From the NCBI GenBank assembly GCA_015345905.1, contig JADDTR010000015.1, positions 620,001 to 684,000 of the forward strand: a DNA stretch of 64,000 nt. Direction: 5' to 3'. Within the stretch, counting starts at the first letter, position 1. Every line of letters begins with the position of its first letter. Made by a program: the position numbers and the translations under genes. Below are positions 11,029 to 21,640 of this stretch, piece by piece. The notes below the pieces were generated by a model. It was not told where the DNA came from. It made no database searches and was given only the letters and a program-made list of their open reading frames with translations. The DNA comes from Aotearoamyces nothofagi. Lineage: Eukaryota; Ascomycota; Leotiomycetes; Leotiales; Tympanidaceae.

Positions 11029-12296
11029 TTATGGACTCATGTCCTTGCATTTCACATGGACAAGAGTCTGTGTGACCTTTTTCTGATTTCCTTCAATGAC
11101 GAAAGCGGTAAGTTTACCTCCTCTTAGGCAGCCGGAATCAATACCCTTGCTGTAATCTTTTATTTGTAATCCTCGTTTAGAATCGTGACCATATATCACT
11201 GTCGATCTTTCTTTTCTTGGCAGCCAGTTTTGATATGCATTCCATAGCTGTAAAGGTTGTTAGGAAATGCCAATAGGTATTTTTGAAATAAGCTCACCTT
11301 GGTCCACACAGTCCCTGTTCTTTGGTCACTTGGTATGTGTGTGTTCACGTCAATGGTCCGCATGTTCATGACAAAATAAGGATCCTGCTTGCCGAGCTTC
11401 ACACCTGGCACCAAGCCCCCATGAACCACAACCACCTCACCCATCCCCTCGATATCTCCCACCCGTAAAATTACCGGAAGCGATTTGAGCCAATCAATCT
11501 CTTTCTTTCGAAATTGCTTGGCAAGTAGGCGATCCTTGTACTCTCCGCTATGGGTGAAACTGGACAACTTGGCCAGCTCTTCTTCGCGGGCGTCAGGATC
11601 CGACGATATTTTTTTCTCCAGTAAAAGTGCATTGTGTCTCGATTTTGAACCAGCATGTGCCAGTAAAACCCTATCCTCGTGATTCCCCCTGACAGCAGAA
11701 GCACCCAGTTCCATCGCTAGCTGAACCACGCCCACCGAATCGGGGCCTTTCGATATCATATCTCCAGCGAAGATAATGTGATCCCACTTTCTATCAAATT
11801 GAACTTTCTCTAGCAGTTTGACAAGTTCATTCTTCATTCCGTGCACATCCCCAATCACAATAAGCCGACCAGCGTTGTTCTTTCTATATTGATCCTGCCT
11901 CTTAGGCACCAGGCTCTGGTCGAGGTCTTTAATCAACAGCACACTCTCAAAGTCCGGGTCCTGATGCGCATTCATCGCACCCAGCGCCCCATTCTCAATG
12001 GTCTTCCTAATCCGGTCCTCTTCAAAAGTTGTCATGTTGAGACCCCGAAGGCCGCTTTCGAATTGTGCTCCTCCCATTCTTGTATTCTCCCAGGGTGCAT
12101 AGCGTAAAAATGCAAACCAGCTTATGCAGAATAGAAAGACGACGACGACATATCTTCGAAACCTTGGTGCACGTATCAGAGCCATGTATTCGGGTTCCTC
12201 GTCGTCGTCGGATATTGCCTCCTCTGGGATGTAATGAGACCGTTTCGCATTCTTCGCAAAATCGACGAGCGGCTTTCGCTCCGGATAATAGGACAT
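11029..12296 (-). CDS. Metallophosphatase, Ppn2-like vacuolar polyphosphatase family
   Basis: Two exons, 11298-12296 and 11029-11247, with a 50-nt intron, give 405 residues. A single membrane segment at about residues 48-65 follows a basic, acidic-flanked N-terminus, as in type II membrane proteins. The calcineurin-like metal-binding motifs come in order: GDVHG (149-153), GDMISKGPDS (179-188), GNHE (204-207) and VVHGG. Exon 2 supplies YGHDSKRGL and GCLRGGKLTA, the C-terminal pattern of yeast Ppn2 (YNL217W) and its fungal relatives, zinc-dependent endopolyphosphatases of the vacuole. Family and vacuolar location are inferred from these motifs. The C-terminal exon lies almost entirely outside the long open frame, which would otherwise end in intron sequence. 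Confidence 0.85.
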
Positions 12297-13110
12297 TGGC
12301 TGTTATGCTGTCAAAACGTGACGATGATGACTTCTAGAGGAGATTGTTGCGGATGCCCGGCCGCTTAGGGATATGATACACGAGGACTGAGAGGCGAACT
12401 CTTGGCAGATTGTAGATATAACCTGCCCTTTGTCTGTATGGGAGAAGACGTCAACAAAAGCTGCCAGTGACAGAGAAGGCCCAAAGAGACTGGCCAGGTA
12501 GATTCGATTATACCGTCGTCGACAGTGCTCCGGTGAGAAGAGACGGTCGTAAGACAACACACATGGAAGGGACGTCAGGAAATACATCGCTAGGCCCTTG
12601 GCATCAGTTCCCGGTCGGTGACGCAGTTAGCGTACGTAACACGCTAAGTCACCCTACAAGCTCCATGCAAGGGCCGACTTTTCTCCACGTTCTGGACAAG
12701 GCTGCCGTAATTCGTCTGTCGTCGTCGTAAGGCTGTCCTGTCGTCGTTGCAAGGCTGTTCTGTCGTCAGTGATCGACGAATATTTTCAGAGACAATTCAA
12801 TCACTCAAGAGTCAAAGTCATGTATTATCAGATATTTTCTGCCAATTGCACCGCTATATATATTATATTACATGATTGCTTTTGTTCATAGCTAAGAAAG
12901 AAAGAGATCGAGAGTAATTAAAGAAAAGAAAGAAATATCATTATTGAAATATCATTATTGAAATATCATTATTGAAGCAGAAAGCTTCGCCGATTATCAA
13001 CGGCAGCATTTCAAATAAGCAGAATTGGAAAGGAAACGCCGAAAATTAGACAGGCTAAAGTAGAAATAAAAAAAGTATAGAACAAGGTAAAGCTCATCGG
13101 AATGCCCGGA
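12297..13110. other. Intergenic region with a decayed copy of the 13.1-kb repeat
   Basis: This holds the promoter of the Ppn2-like gene at its left end. At 12753-12792 lies a diverged copy of part of the repeat unit found at 13111-13466 (CTGTTCTGTCGTC...ATCGACGA). At 12932-12975 a 14-bp unit (GAAATATCATTATT) is repeated three times. No gene is visible. Confidence 0.65.
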
Positions 13111-13466
13111 GACCTGTTGTCGATTATCGACGACAGAAGCGGGCCGTCTGATGTTCCGTGTTGTCGTTATCCGACAAAAGCTGTTCTGTCGTCGGTAATC
13201 GACGAGTATTTCAGACCTGTTGTCGATTATCGACGACAGAAGCGGGCCGTCTGATGTTCCGTTTTGTCGTTATCCGACGAGTATTTCAGACCTGTTGTCG
13301 ATTATCGACGACAGAAGCGGGCCGTCTGATGTTCCGTTTTGTCGTTATCCGACGAGTATTTCAGACCTGTTGTCGATTATCGACGACAGAAGCGGGCCGT
13401 CTAATGTTCCGTGTTGTCGTTATCCGACAAAAGCTGTTCTGTCGTCGGTAATCGACGAGTATTTCA
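13111..13466. repeat. Tandem array of 103/75-bp units built from TGTCG-N5-CGACA near-palindromes
   Basis: Four units start with GACCTGTTGTCGATTATCGA. Units at 13111-13213 and 13364-13466 are 103 bp; those at 13214-13288 and 13289-13363 are 75 bp and lack one internal 28-bp block, so the short units look like deletion products of the long one. Each unit carries near-perfect inverted sites (TGTCGATTATCGACGACA, TGTCGTTATCCGACA and, in long units, TGTCGTCGGTAATCGACGA). The first three units are almost identical, which suggests recent expansion or gene conversion. The array begins about 65 bp downstream of the BTB-like stop codon. Confidence 0.9.
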
Positions 13467-13532
13467 GATCTGTGCCGACAAACCTCCCGAGACCTCGGCC
13501 CGGCCTCCGAGAGTGTTGTCGTCCACCGACAG

Positions 13533-14806
13533 CTACGTCTCCACCGTTTCGTCGTCCGACTCCTCGACCTTGTCAACTACCTTGGCGACCCATGGTAGCT
13601 CCTCGTCGAGGATGGCGGTACAGGTGAGGTACTTGTACTCTGCTGCATCTTTCACTGCCTGCGCTCGACATATGAGGAGCCCCTGAACGATTGGCCGCAT
13701 CTGGCTCTTTATGAAGTGAATAGCATTTGCTAAGCACTCCTTGCCCTTCGAAGTCATGGGAAACGTAGAGTGAAATTCATCGAGGTCATGCCTCACCAGG
13801 TAGGAAGAATTGCCTGAACCGATCCGCTGATAAAAGGCTGCGCCTCCATCAGGTGCGCGGAAGGTCTGGTGATCCAGGACAGCTGAAGTGAGGTACTGGC
13901 GGATGATAGTCAAGGCTTGCCATAGATAGATGTCACTGGAATATGCCGAGCGGCCGGGGTTGGAATTGCCGACCGCCTGGTGAAGCATGTCTGGCGGGAA
14001 AAACTCTAGAAGCTGACGTTCCACGGCCTCCTTAGTCTTGTTCATTTCTTTGATCTTCTTCAACGCCATACCCCTTACCAATTCCCCGTTTTCCAACCCC
14101 TTGATCTTATGCTTCTGAATCGCACCCGCCATGTTCCATTGCCCTACAATGTGAATCATGGCCTCTCGAAAAATGACTGGAGACTGTAAGCGGATGGCAA
14201 TATCACTCCAATTCTCTGGTCCAGAGCGAACACAGTGCCATAGCTCCTGGTTTGCCCGAAGGAGGTGTGATTCAATGACATGGCGTACGCACTGAGCTCC
14301 ATCGATATTCTCGGCGGCTACGAGGAGAGATACGGTATCGGCGACCAAGGCAGGAGTATCCTCGCCAGAAAATGCAGGGCTGATGTTGTACATGCATTTG
14401 AAGAGATTGTCATAGATCTTCAAGTATGAAGGCTCAGCTCCTAGTCCGTTGACGTTGGTGAACGCCTGGGCACGATTCCGAGCATTGCCATCCTGTACAT
14501 ATGTTAGTAACCGTGCGGCCAAGCGTGCTGCGATCCCTGGTGACGCTTGTAACTCACAACGACGCTGAAACGAACGAAGCGCGTATCTGACAAATCCACC
14601 TCCATCTTAATCACCCATTCGACACGATTTCCATCAATCTTTTGTCGCTTAGTTAGACGAGTAGGGGCAAAGTCGTTAAACATTTGACGGAACAGACCGG
14701 AACTATTCTGCAACGGAACGGAGGAAAGTTTCCACGCTCGGCCCGTTGGAGCAGTAATGAGGACGTTTCCGTCGGTGAACGACGGGTATTCTGCTAAATC
14801 AGGCAT
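13533..14806 (-). CDS. BTB/POZ-like fungal protein
   Basis: Two exons, 14558-14806 and 13533-14492, with a 65-nt intron (GTGAGT donor, ACATATGTACAG acceptor) give 402 residues. Residues ~13-40 (NVLITAPTGRAWKLSSVPL, then SGLFRQMFND) resemble the start of a fungal BTB/POZ fold, in which a strand-strand-helix unit precedes 'S.vF..mf'. The rest is helical and shows no second domain I can name; the C-terminus is acidic (EESDDETVE). Many fungal genomes carry expanded families of such BTB-like proteins of unknown role, some of them Cullin-3 adaptors. Tandem repeat arrays lie on both sides of the gene. The BTB call is moderately sure; the function is unknown. Confidence 0.68.
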
Positions 14807-14930
14807 ATTGGGACTGCTAAGGAGGTTCTTGAATGGCTTTAGGTATAAATAATACTTTGGTTGACGATAATGGGAAGAGATTAGTGAAGTAGAGAGAGAG
14901 CAGCCTGTAGATATATAGTAGTTGAAACGA

Positions 14931-15335
14931 GAGCCAAGAACGAAACCAAAGGCTACTTATAAAATAATCCCGGAGCCAACGAACTCAAAAGTTACTTATA
15001 GGAAAATCAGGGAGCCAAGAACAAAATCAAAATATACTTATAAAAGAATCCCGGAGCCAACGAACTCAAAAGCTACTTATTAAAGATCCCGGAGCCAACG
15101 AACTCAAAAGTTACTTATAAAATAATCCTGGAGCCAACGAACTCAAAAGCTACTTATTAAATAATCCCGGAGCCAAGAGCGAGATCAAAAGCTACTTATA
15201 GAATAATCCAAGAGCTAAGAGCAAAATTTAAATATATTGATAAAATAATCCAAGATCCAAAGAGCGAGATCAAAATCTACTCATATGATAATCCCAGATC
15301 CAAGAACGAGACCCAAAGCTACATACGATAACCCG
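14931..15335. repeat. Minisatellite, about ten ~40-bp units
   Basis: Roughly ten units begin GAGCCAA or GATCCAA and end with an ACTTATA..AATCC block. Unit length varies between about 38 and 43 bp. The central units (GAGCCAACGAACTCAAAAG) are nearly identical and the outer ones are diverged, the usual picture of an array that turns over in the middle. It starts 125 bp upstream of the BTB-like start codon, within its probable promoter. Confidence 0.88.
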
Positions 15336-15859
15336 TAGCGATCGAGAACCCGTTTCCAAGTCCCAGATGCAGTCATCCTATAGCTAGCCAGACGGAGTAA
15401 CATAGTGGGGGAGAGAAAAAAAAGTAGATATCGAGAATGGCGATCCAGGGGGGGGGGGGGGGGATCAGCGAAGCCGCACCCCGAACTCCCGCGTCGTCTC
15501 ATCAGATTCTGCTGCTAGAGGTTGGAGAGCAGTCATGCCGGCGAGAGCTACAGAAGCAGCGACATCTTGAATGCAGTGAAGTAGGAGTACGAGTAGAGGG
15601 GTGATTGGAAGTTTCTTTTCCTTTCAATCCGTAAAGGGCCGTCGTCGGCAAGTGGCCAAGAGGCATAGGCCGGGAAGCAGAAGTTGAGATGGAGGAACGA
15701 CGAAGGGAAATTCATATCTTCGGCCTTACAAGGCTCTGTTACTAGCTGAGAGAAGGAACTCGACGAAAGACAATATAGGAATTCCAAGAAATGAGGATGC
15801 CAGGATTATATAAATTTTATAATAATTCAAGGTATTTGAAGTTGTGCAAGAGACTTACT
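15336..15859. other. Intergenic region with a 16-G homopolymer
   Basis: A run of 16 G residues occupies 15448-15463. I see no supported gene; open frames here are short and unrelated to known families. Confidence 0.6.
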
Positions 15860-16266
15860 TACTACGAGAGATTTTCTGTCTCAAGAAGTTTTCCGTCACA
15901 AGAAGTTTTCTGTTGCAAGAAGATTTCCTGTCGTGAGACTTTCTGTTGCTGAGGCCTTCCTATGGCAAGGGACTCACTGATCAGAAGAAGCTTTCTGTCG
16001 GGAAGGGAACTTCTTATCGTACAGACTTTCTGTCACTTTCTGTCGTGGAAAGACTTACCGATCACGAGAAGGTTTTATGTCTCGAGAGGCTTTCAGCCGG
16101 AAGAGATTCACCCATTATAGGAAGCTTTCCAGTCGTGGGAACATTTCTGGTCATAGGAAACTTTCCTGTCGTGAAAAGACTTACCGATCACGAAAAAGTT
16201 TTTTATGTCTCGAGAGGCTTTCAGGCGAAAGAGATTCACGCATTACAGGAAGCTTTCCCGTTGTAA
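15860..16266. repeat. Decayed repeat array with a 126-bp-offset duplication
   Basis: The left part repeats short elements of the form TTTTCTGT(C/T)..CAAGAAG. Two longer copies, 16042-16138 and 16168-16266, share GACTTACCGATCACGA, TTATGTCTCGAGAGGCTTTC and AGGAAGCTTTCC at an offset of about 126 bp, with scattered mismatches. Several elements are complementary to one another (GGAAGCTTTCC), so the array can form hairpins. The frames that stay open here follow the repeat and do not look like a protein. Confidence 0.75.
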
Positions 16267-17822
16267 CCACCAGAGTTTTCCGAGCATGGCAAGCCTTCCT
16301 ATCAGAAGAGGCTTTCCGGCCATGGGATACTTCCTGCCACGGGAAGGTCTCCGCCTACTATTCGACACCTTTTATCTCAGAGAAAGATTTCCCCGCCACA
16401 GAAGACTGCACTGTAAGAGACATCGCTGAGCATTTTCTGCAGCAGTTATAACCGTGCACCCAAATTCCCTTATCGTCCAAGCCGGTAGCATCATACCGAT
16501 CAAGCCATTGCCGCCGCCCAATGGCCAGAACCATTTCTATAACCGTCTATGACAAGGTTGAGTGATCAAGTGATGACTTCCGCATCAGCCTGAGTTCGAA
16601 TGTCCTGGACAGGTTTCCTTCATTTAGAGGATTCTCAAAGATATCAAGCACAACAAAGAAAAGATAAGACTTTGTTAGTTATACGCCTGTGGGGAAAGTG
16701 CTTAACTTCAAGGCTTGTTTAGAAGATATGCAGGCTGCATACTCTAAAGGCGTAGCACAACCTAAAATTGCAATTGTTGCAAGGAAAATAGCAATTATTA
16801 CACACCACATGCATAGAGAGCTGAATAGGGTATAGTATATAGAAGTTAGAGAAGCCGCAGCTTTTGAAAGAAGGAGTACATCATAAATAATACCAAAGAA
16901 ATAATGAAATGAAGAGTTGCCCTCAGATTAGCTCTCAAAGTTCTCATAGCCAACACTTACCACCCCATCGTCGCCAATGGCAAACAGCAGAGCAGTAGGT
17001 TGGCCTGCAATTTTGGCTTTTTGGATTCTTGGTCATCACCGGGCTAAGAAATGTGCTTGTCCTACCTAACCTCCTAACAGAAACCGCCGACGTGTTGTAG
17101 GGTTTGGGTCTTGTGAGACTCGGGATGAAGGATCTATAAGCCAGAATAGTTAGCTCGCTGGGTGGACAAAAAGTCATGGCGCGACGCTTGGCAATTTCGA
17201 CAACATGGACTCGTGAAGGGGACAGACATACCAGGCCGCTCCGATTGAAAACTATAACTCCATCACCGGCACTTTATACCACTTAGCCGCTCGTTCCAGG
17301 CCCATATGCATCGCCTCCAACCCCCATTGAAGGCCCAGCACAGCAACCACAGAACTCGCAACATCGCAGCCAGCGCCTCCGAGTCATGCTGATTGTCGTC
17401 CTGGCAGCAAGATCCGCACCCTCATAACACCGTCCCCACACCCACACTCAAACAGGCCAGCGAGATCCGCCGTGGTTGGGCGACGAAGCAGCATGCGAGT
17501 CCAGCTAAGATCTCTGTTCAATGAAGAGCTCATGTCCGATCCGTCATTCGCACGACGGGCCGGAATAGCAATGGTTCTAAGAAGAGGTTGTCGTCACTGC
17601 ACGGACTCTAGTGTGTGAGGAGGGAAGAAATGAGGAAAGCTGAGATTCTGATAGACGCGAGGTCGCTTGCGGGAGCGCGACGGGATCGCCGCTAGTCTGG
17701 ATTTGTGAGCTCAACTACGAACTTCAAGGCCTGAAGATAATTTGCAGGTGCTTCACGCCGCAACAACACGGCACCCAATCAACTATCGAGGACTCTCTGG
17801 CAATTGTCAGATATCCGCGACC
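16267..17822. other. Intergenic region upstream of the Isy1 gene
   Basis: There is no supported gene in about 1.5 kb. The right end must contain the Isy1 promoter. Open frames are short and lack family resemblance. Confidence 0.55.
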
Positions 17823-18702
17823 ATGGTAAGATGCTCCCCGCAGATGTAGAATGCTTAGGCGCTGACTCCCGCTCCCAGGCGCGAAATTCAGAAAAAGCGC
17901 AGTCTAGTATGTCCATCCCCTGGCACCGCATCGCCCCCTACTAACCCCTCCAGTGCTGTTCCGCTTCCGCGAGGCCCAAGCCGCGGACCTGGGCATCGTC
18001 GATGCCGGGCGCACGCGCCGGCCCAAGATGATCACGCAGGTGACGGCGATCCCATCCTGCGAGAAGTGGCGCGGCCAGGTCCTGAAGGAGATCTCGCGCA
18101 AGGTGTCCAAGATCCAGGACCCGAGCCTGAGCGACTTCATGATCCGCGACCTGAACGACGAGATCAACAAGGCCATGCGCGAGAAGCACATGTGGGAGGT
18201 GCAGATCCGGAACCTCGGCGGCCCGAACTACATGCGCGGCGGCGGGCGGGTCTATGATGAAGAGGGCAAGGAGATTCCGGGCGGCGGGAAGGGATATAGG
18301 TATGTTTTGGCAGGACCGCTTTCTGCAGATGCATTGCTGACGTGCGATAGGTACTTTGGCCGCGCCAAGGAACTGCCTGGTGTGAAGGAGCTCTTCGAAG
18401 TCAAGCCCCGCGACGACAAGCCACTAGAAGCCCGCGCCGACCTCCGCAAGCAGGTCGACGCCTCATACTACGGCTACAACCTCGACGAGGAAGACGGCAC
18501 CCTCCGCGAGTATGAGCTCTACAAGGAGAAGGAAGCCTTCGAGAACCTGCTGCAGACCGGCGACGGAGAAGCCCCCGAAGGCTGGGAACCCTTACCGGGC
18601 GACAGCGGCGACGGCGAGGGCTGGGCGCTACCAGACATGGATGAAGTCCAAGAGGAGCTGGTCGAGCGGAGACGCAAGAGGTTGCTCGACAAGCTAGGAT
18701 AA
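17823..18702 (+). CDS. ISY1: Pre-mRNA splicing factor Isy1
   Basis: Four exons, 17823-17825, 17879-17906, 17954-18299 and 18351-18702, give 242 residues. The first exon is only the ATG, and the second encodes nine residues (MARNSEKAQS across the joints); both are needed for the conserved Isy1 start. MLFRFREAQAADLGI, the IPSCEKWRGQVLKEI block, NKAMREKHMWEVQI and LGGPNY are family hallmarks. The intron at 18300-18350 is 51 nt, a multiple of three, so the open frame runs through it; removing it gives the expected GYRYFGRAKELPGV. Isy1 is part of the NineTeen complex and sits in the catalytic spliceosome, where it affects fidelity. The C-terminal part is acidic and probably flexible. Confidence 0.93.
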
Positions 18703-19173
18703 TAGCACCCTGTCTCCACTTGCGCGGCGTTTTCGGTGTCGAGGTTAGGCGTTGGAGACTTGGGGAGCATTGATTCGCATCTAGTACAGCAATACAAGCA
18801 CTGCGACGCCATTCACAAGTCATGTCTGTGCTATGGGTTGCAAGAGGACCACGATGCTGTGATCTCAAGTTTATTTTCAAGGTGAAAAGCCAAGTATCAT
18901 TCTGAATGAATGTACGGCATATATTTCATAATTTCTGTATATACTGCTCTCTTTACACCATTGTTTAATAACAGCATAGGGCAAATCTTGCTTTATATCA
19001 TTTCTTCTTTCTATATTCGTATCCCCATCCCATTTCCAATCCGATATTTCTAGCAACAATAACAGAAAAGGACATCCCATCTCGGTTTCCCGTTTCCAGT
19101 ATATCAAGATATATACCTTAATACAGCACGAAAGAAAATTCTCTTTCCCTCCCTTTCTTTCTATCATTTATAT
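18703..19173. other. Convergent intergenic region, no gene seen
   Basis: These 471 bp lie between the 3' ends of the Isy1 and RTA1-like genes. The right half is AT-rich and is likely 3'-untranslated sequence of one or both. Confidence 0.6.
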
Positions 19174-20277
19174 TTATACCACCGATCCAGCACGCTCATT
19201 GGGAAACTCGACATCACTATTGCTCCCACTTTTCCCCTCGTTCACTACACTTTCCTTCTCCGCCTTCCTCGCCGCCTTCTTCTGCTTCCGTCCACTTCCA
19301 ACACCACCCAGACCCGTGATGCCCTCCTTGAAGCAAAACGCCGGATGGAAGATATTGAGCGCCGCAACAGCCACAATGACCATGATACCCTCAAACGCGA
19401 TGAAGAGATTCTGCTGTCTGATCAGATGGCCCACCCAGCCCTCGCCGAGCTCGACGACTCTGTAGACGGATCTCCAGAAGATGCAGATCGTGGCAAGTGT
19501 CAGGGCGACTAAGAAGCCTTTGAATTTCCAACTCCGGCGGAGCGAGACGAAGATTGGGTTTTGGTCGAATGCGTCTTCGCCCATGGACTTGTAGCGTTTG
19601 CGCGTGCGGACTGCGAAGTCGATGCAGAGGATTATGAAGATCAGGAGGGTGAGGACTTGAAATGCGAGACCGGCAACCATGATGTTGTCGCCCATATCGG
19701 GGGATCTCCCACTGTGCGATTCGGAGGAAGCAAGCCCACCTCCCGCGGCCTGGAGGAGGAGGGACAGGAGATCGCACGGGATGAACTACATCGGACGATT
19801 CGTTAACAACCGGTAAAAGAATAAGAGCGTCGAAGGAGGAGGCAGACTTACAATTCTGGTATAACTCTCGGGCTTTATCCTCGAGTTGTCAGGTCCAAAC
19901 GCATAGACAATCCTCCTCAAGCACAAATAGATGCCACCCGCCATAAACGCCGGTGCAATGGTCAGACAGACAATCTGCATCAAGAACCCCTGTTCCGCCC
20001 ACTGGTCCTCCCAACTCATAATCCTGCCCGCGTAGCCAATGACCTCAAGGATGGTGCCGCAGAGCATAGCGAAAGTAAAAGCAAACGCCCGTCCGCGCGT
20101 GAAGGCGAAGACGCCTGCAAAGCCGAGGGTGGAGAGGGTGAAGAGAGCCAGGAAGGCGGCGTTGGCAGCAATGTCGACGCGGTAGAAGTAGTACGAGGTT
20201 GAGATTGGGCAGGTGTCGAGGGTGCAGTTGGAGGCCTTCTCGCGCTCAACGAGCATATGCACGACAGTAGATGCCAT
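19174..20277 (-). CDS. RTA1-family seven-transmembrane lipid exporter/sensor
   Basis: Two exons, 19852-20277 and 19174-19785, with a 66-nt intron, give 345 residues. Seven hydrophobic segments can be counted. Family markers include FTLSTLGFAGVFAFTRGRAFAF, a LEVIGYAGRI stretch, APAFMAGGIYLCLRRIV and a final helix followed by NIFHPAFCF. RTA1 proteins (Rta1, Rsb1 and relatives) sit in the plasma membrane; yeast Rsb1 moves long-chain bases, and others give resistance to 7-aminocholesterol. The substrate here is unknown. The C-terminal tail after the last helix is basic and serine-rich. The start ATG at 20277 precedes a short extracellular segment with two Cys residues. Confidence 0.88.
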
Positions 20278-20440
20278 CGCTGGAAGCGAGGCCGTAGATC
20301 TCCTGGTCTGGTTGTGCTGGAACTGCTAAGTTCTTGTATTGCTGAAGCTTAAGGCTCCCTTCCTAGTCGGATGCAAAATGCTTGATTGGTGATGGAAATG
20401 AATAATATACAGTGACGTTAATCCCAATATCTTCCAAAGC

Positions 20441-20522
20441 AGAAGCAGAAGGTGGAGAAGAAGAGGAGGAGGAAGAAGGTGGAGAAGAAGAGGAAGAAGA
20501 AGAAGTAAGAGAAGGAGAAGAG
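20441..20522. repeat. Polypurine (GAA/GGA) tract
   Basis: About 80 bp of almost pure A and G on the plus strand, with only a few T or C interruptions. It lies about 165 bp upstream of the RTA1-like start codon, so the transcript strand is polypyrimidine there, as in many fungal promoters and leaders. Confidence 0.85.
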
Positions 20523-21400
20523 TCGCAAAGACAATTCAAGGACTCTTAAAGCCAGCCAACACCAAGCATGACCCCATCATAGCGCCCGTCCTCTTCCTCC
20601 CTGCGCCTCGCCATGAAGCATTGCTTACTCGTTCCCCCGAGTCGCAGGCAGCGCAGGCAGCGCAGGCAAAGTTCGGAGCACAGATAGGCCGACGGGACGG
20701 GAGTTGGCTGGGCACATCAGCACTACACACGCTTGCGGATCCCGGAACCAGAGCGAGATTGCGGATGCGATACGAATCCTCCCATCACGCTGCCTGGGGG
20801 GGCGTTTGGCTTTCCGCGCGGGAGAGGGCGAGCACACGCACGCCCAGCACGGGCCAGTACAGTCAGCAAGGGCTCTGTCTCTGTTTCTTTCCTGGCGTGT
20901 GCTTGTGCGGCACGGGACATTGATATAACGTGACCTGCCCCAAGATAATCAAATCGTCTCGTGGAGAAGCAAAAGCCAGTAGAGTCGTCACCACCACCGC
21001 CGCCGCCCGTCACTGCCCATCCCTCTCCCAAATCCCAGGCCACCGCAAGTCCCCATCTCCCATCCGCCGGATTGCGATTAGTCCCCTCGTCCCCTCGTCC
21101 CCTCGTCCCTGCCACTCATACTGTAGGTACACATGTCCATGTACACCTGTCGCGTTCCCAGAGGCCCGTCGTGGCCAATGGGAGCGCGCTCTGTACGGCT
21201 CGTGCCCGCTCGTGCCCGCTCGTGCCCACCCCGGATACTCAGACCCCCGACGGCAAGCGGAGATCCAAATCTGTTCCGGCCCCGGACGCCGGCTAGCGAG
21301 CGAGCAGAAGCTTAATCGTCAGGATTGGCCACCGACGAGAAATCTCTCGCTTCTGGTCAATACGGTGCACCAACAATAATAGCAGTCGGGTTCGTGGGAT

Positions 21401-21512
21401 GAGGATATGGGATATGGGATATGGGATATGGGATATGGGATATGGGATATGGGATATGGGATATGGGATATGGGATATGGGATCTGGGATATGGGATATG
21501 GGATATGGGATA
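21401..21512. repeat. Heptamer array (ATATGGG), about 16 copies
   Basis: Sixteen or so copies of GATATGG, one changed to GATCTGG, run without interruption. Seven is not a multiple of three, so the array cycles through all frames and gives spurious open frames on both strands. It ends about 130 bp beyond the stop codon of the lipase gene. Confidence 0.92.
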
Positions 21513-21640
21513 TTGCAATACGAGAAGCTTGCTATCGAGGTCAACATCATAATCATTAAGCTTCACTGCCCAAACCTCTACGCTGCTCTATCTTTCCGAC
21601 CTGTCGTCTAAATATTATGCCAGAGAACACCCTTGTCTCC

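Larger units (their letters stand above)
20278..21640. other. Intergenic region with several simple repeats
   Basis: The region contains the RTA1-like promoter, a polypurine tract, short CGTCCCCT and GCTCGTGCCC direct repeats (near 21080-21110 and 21195-21225) and the heptamer array at 21401-21512. It is GC-rich between about 20580 and 21300, which opens frames on both strands; none resembles a protein family. Confidence 0.6.
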
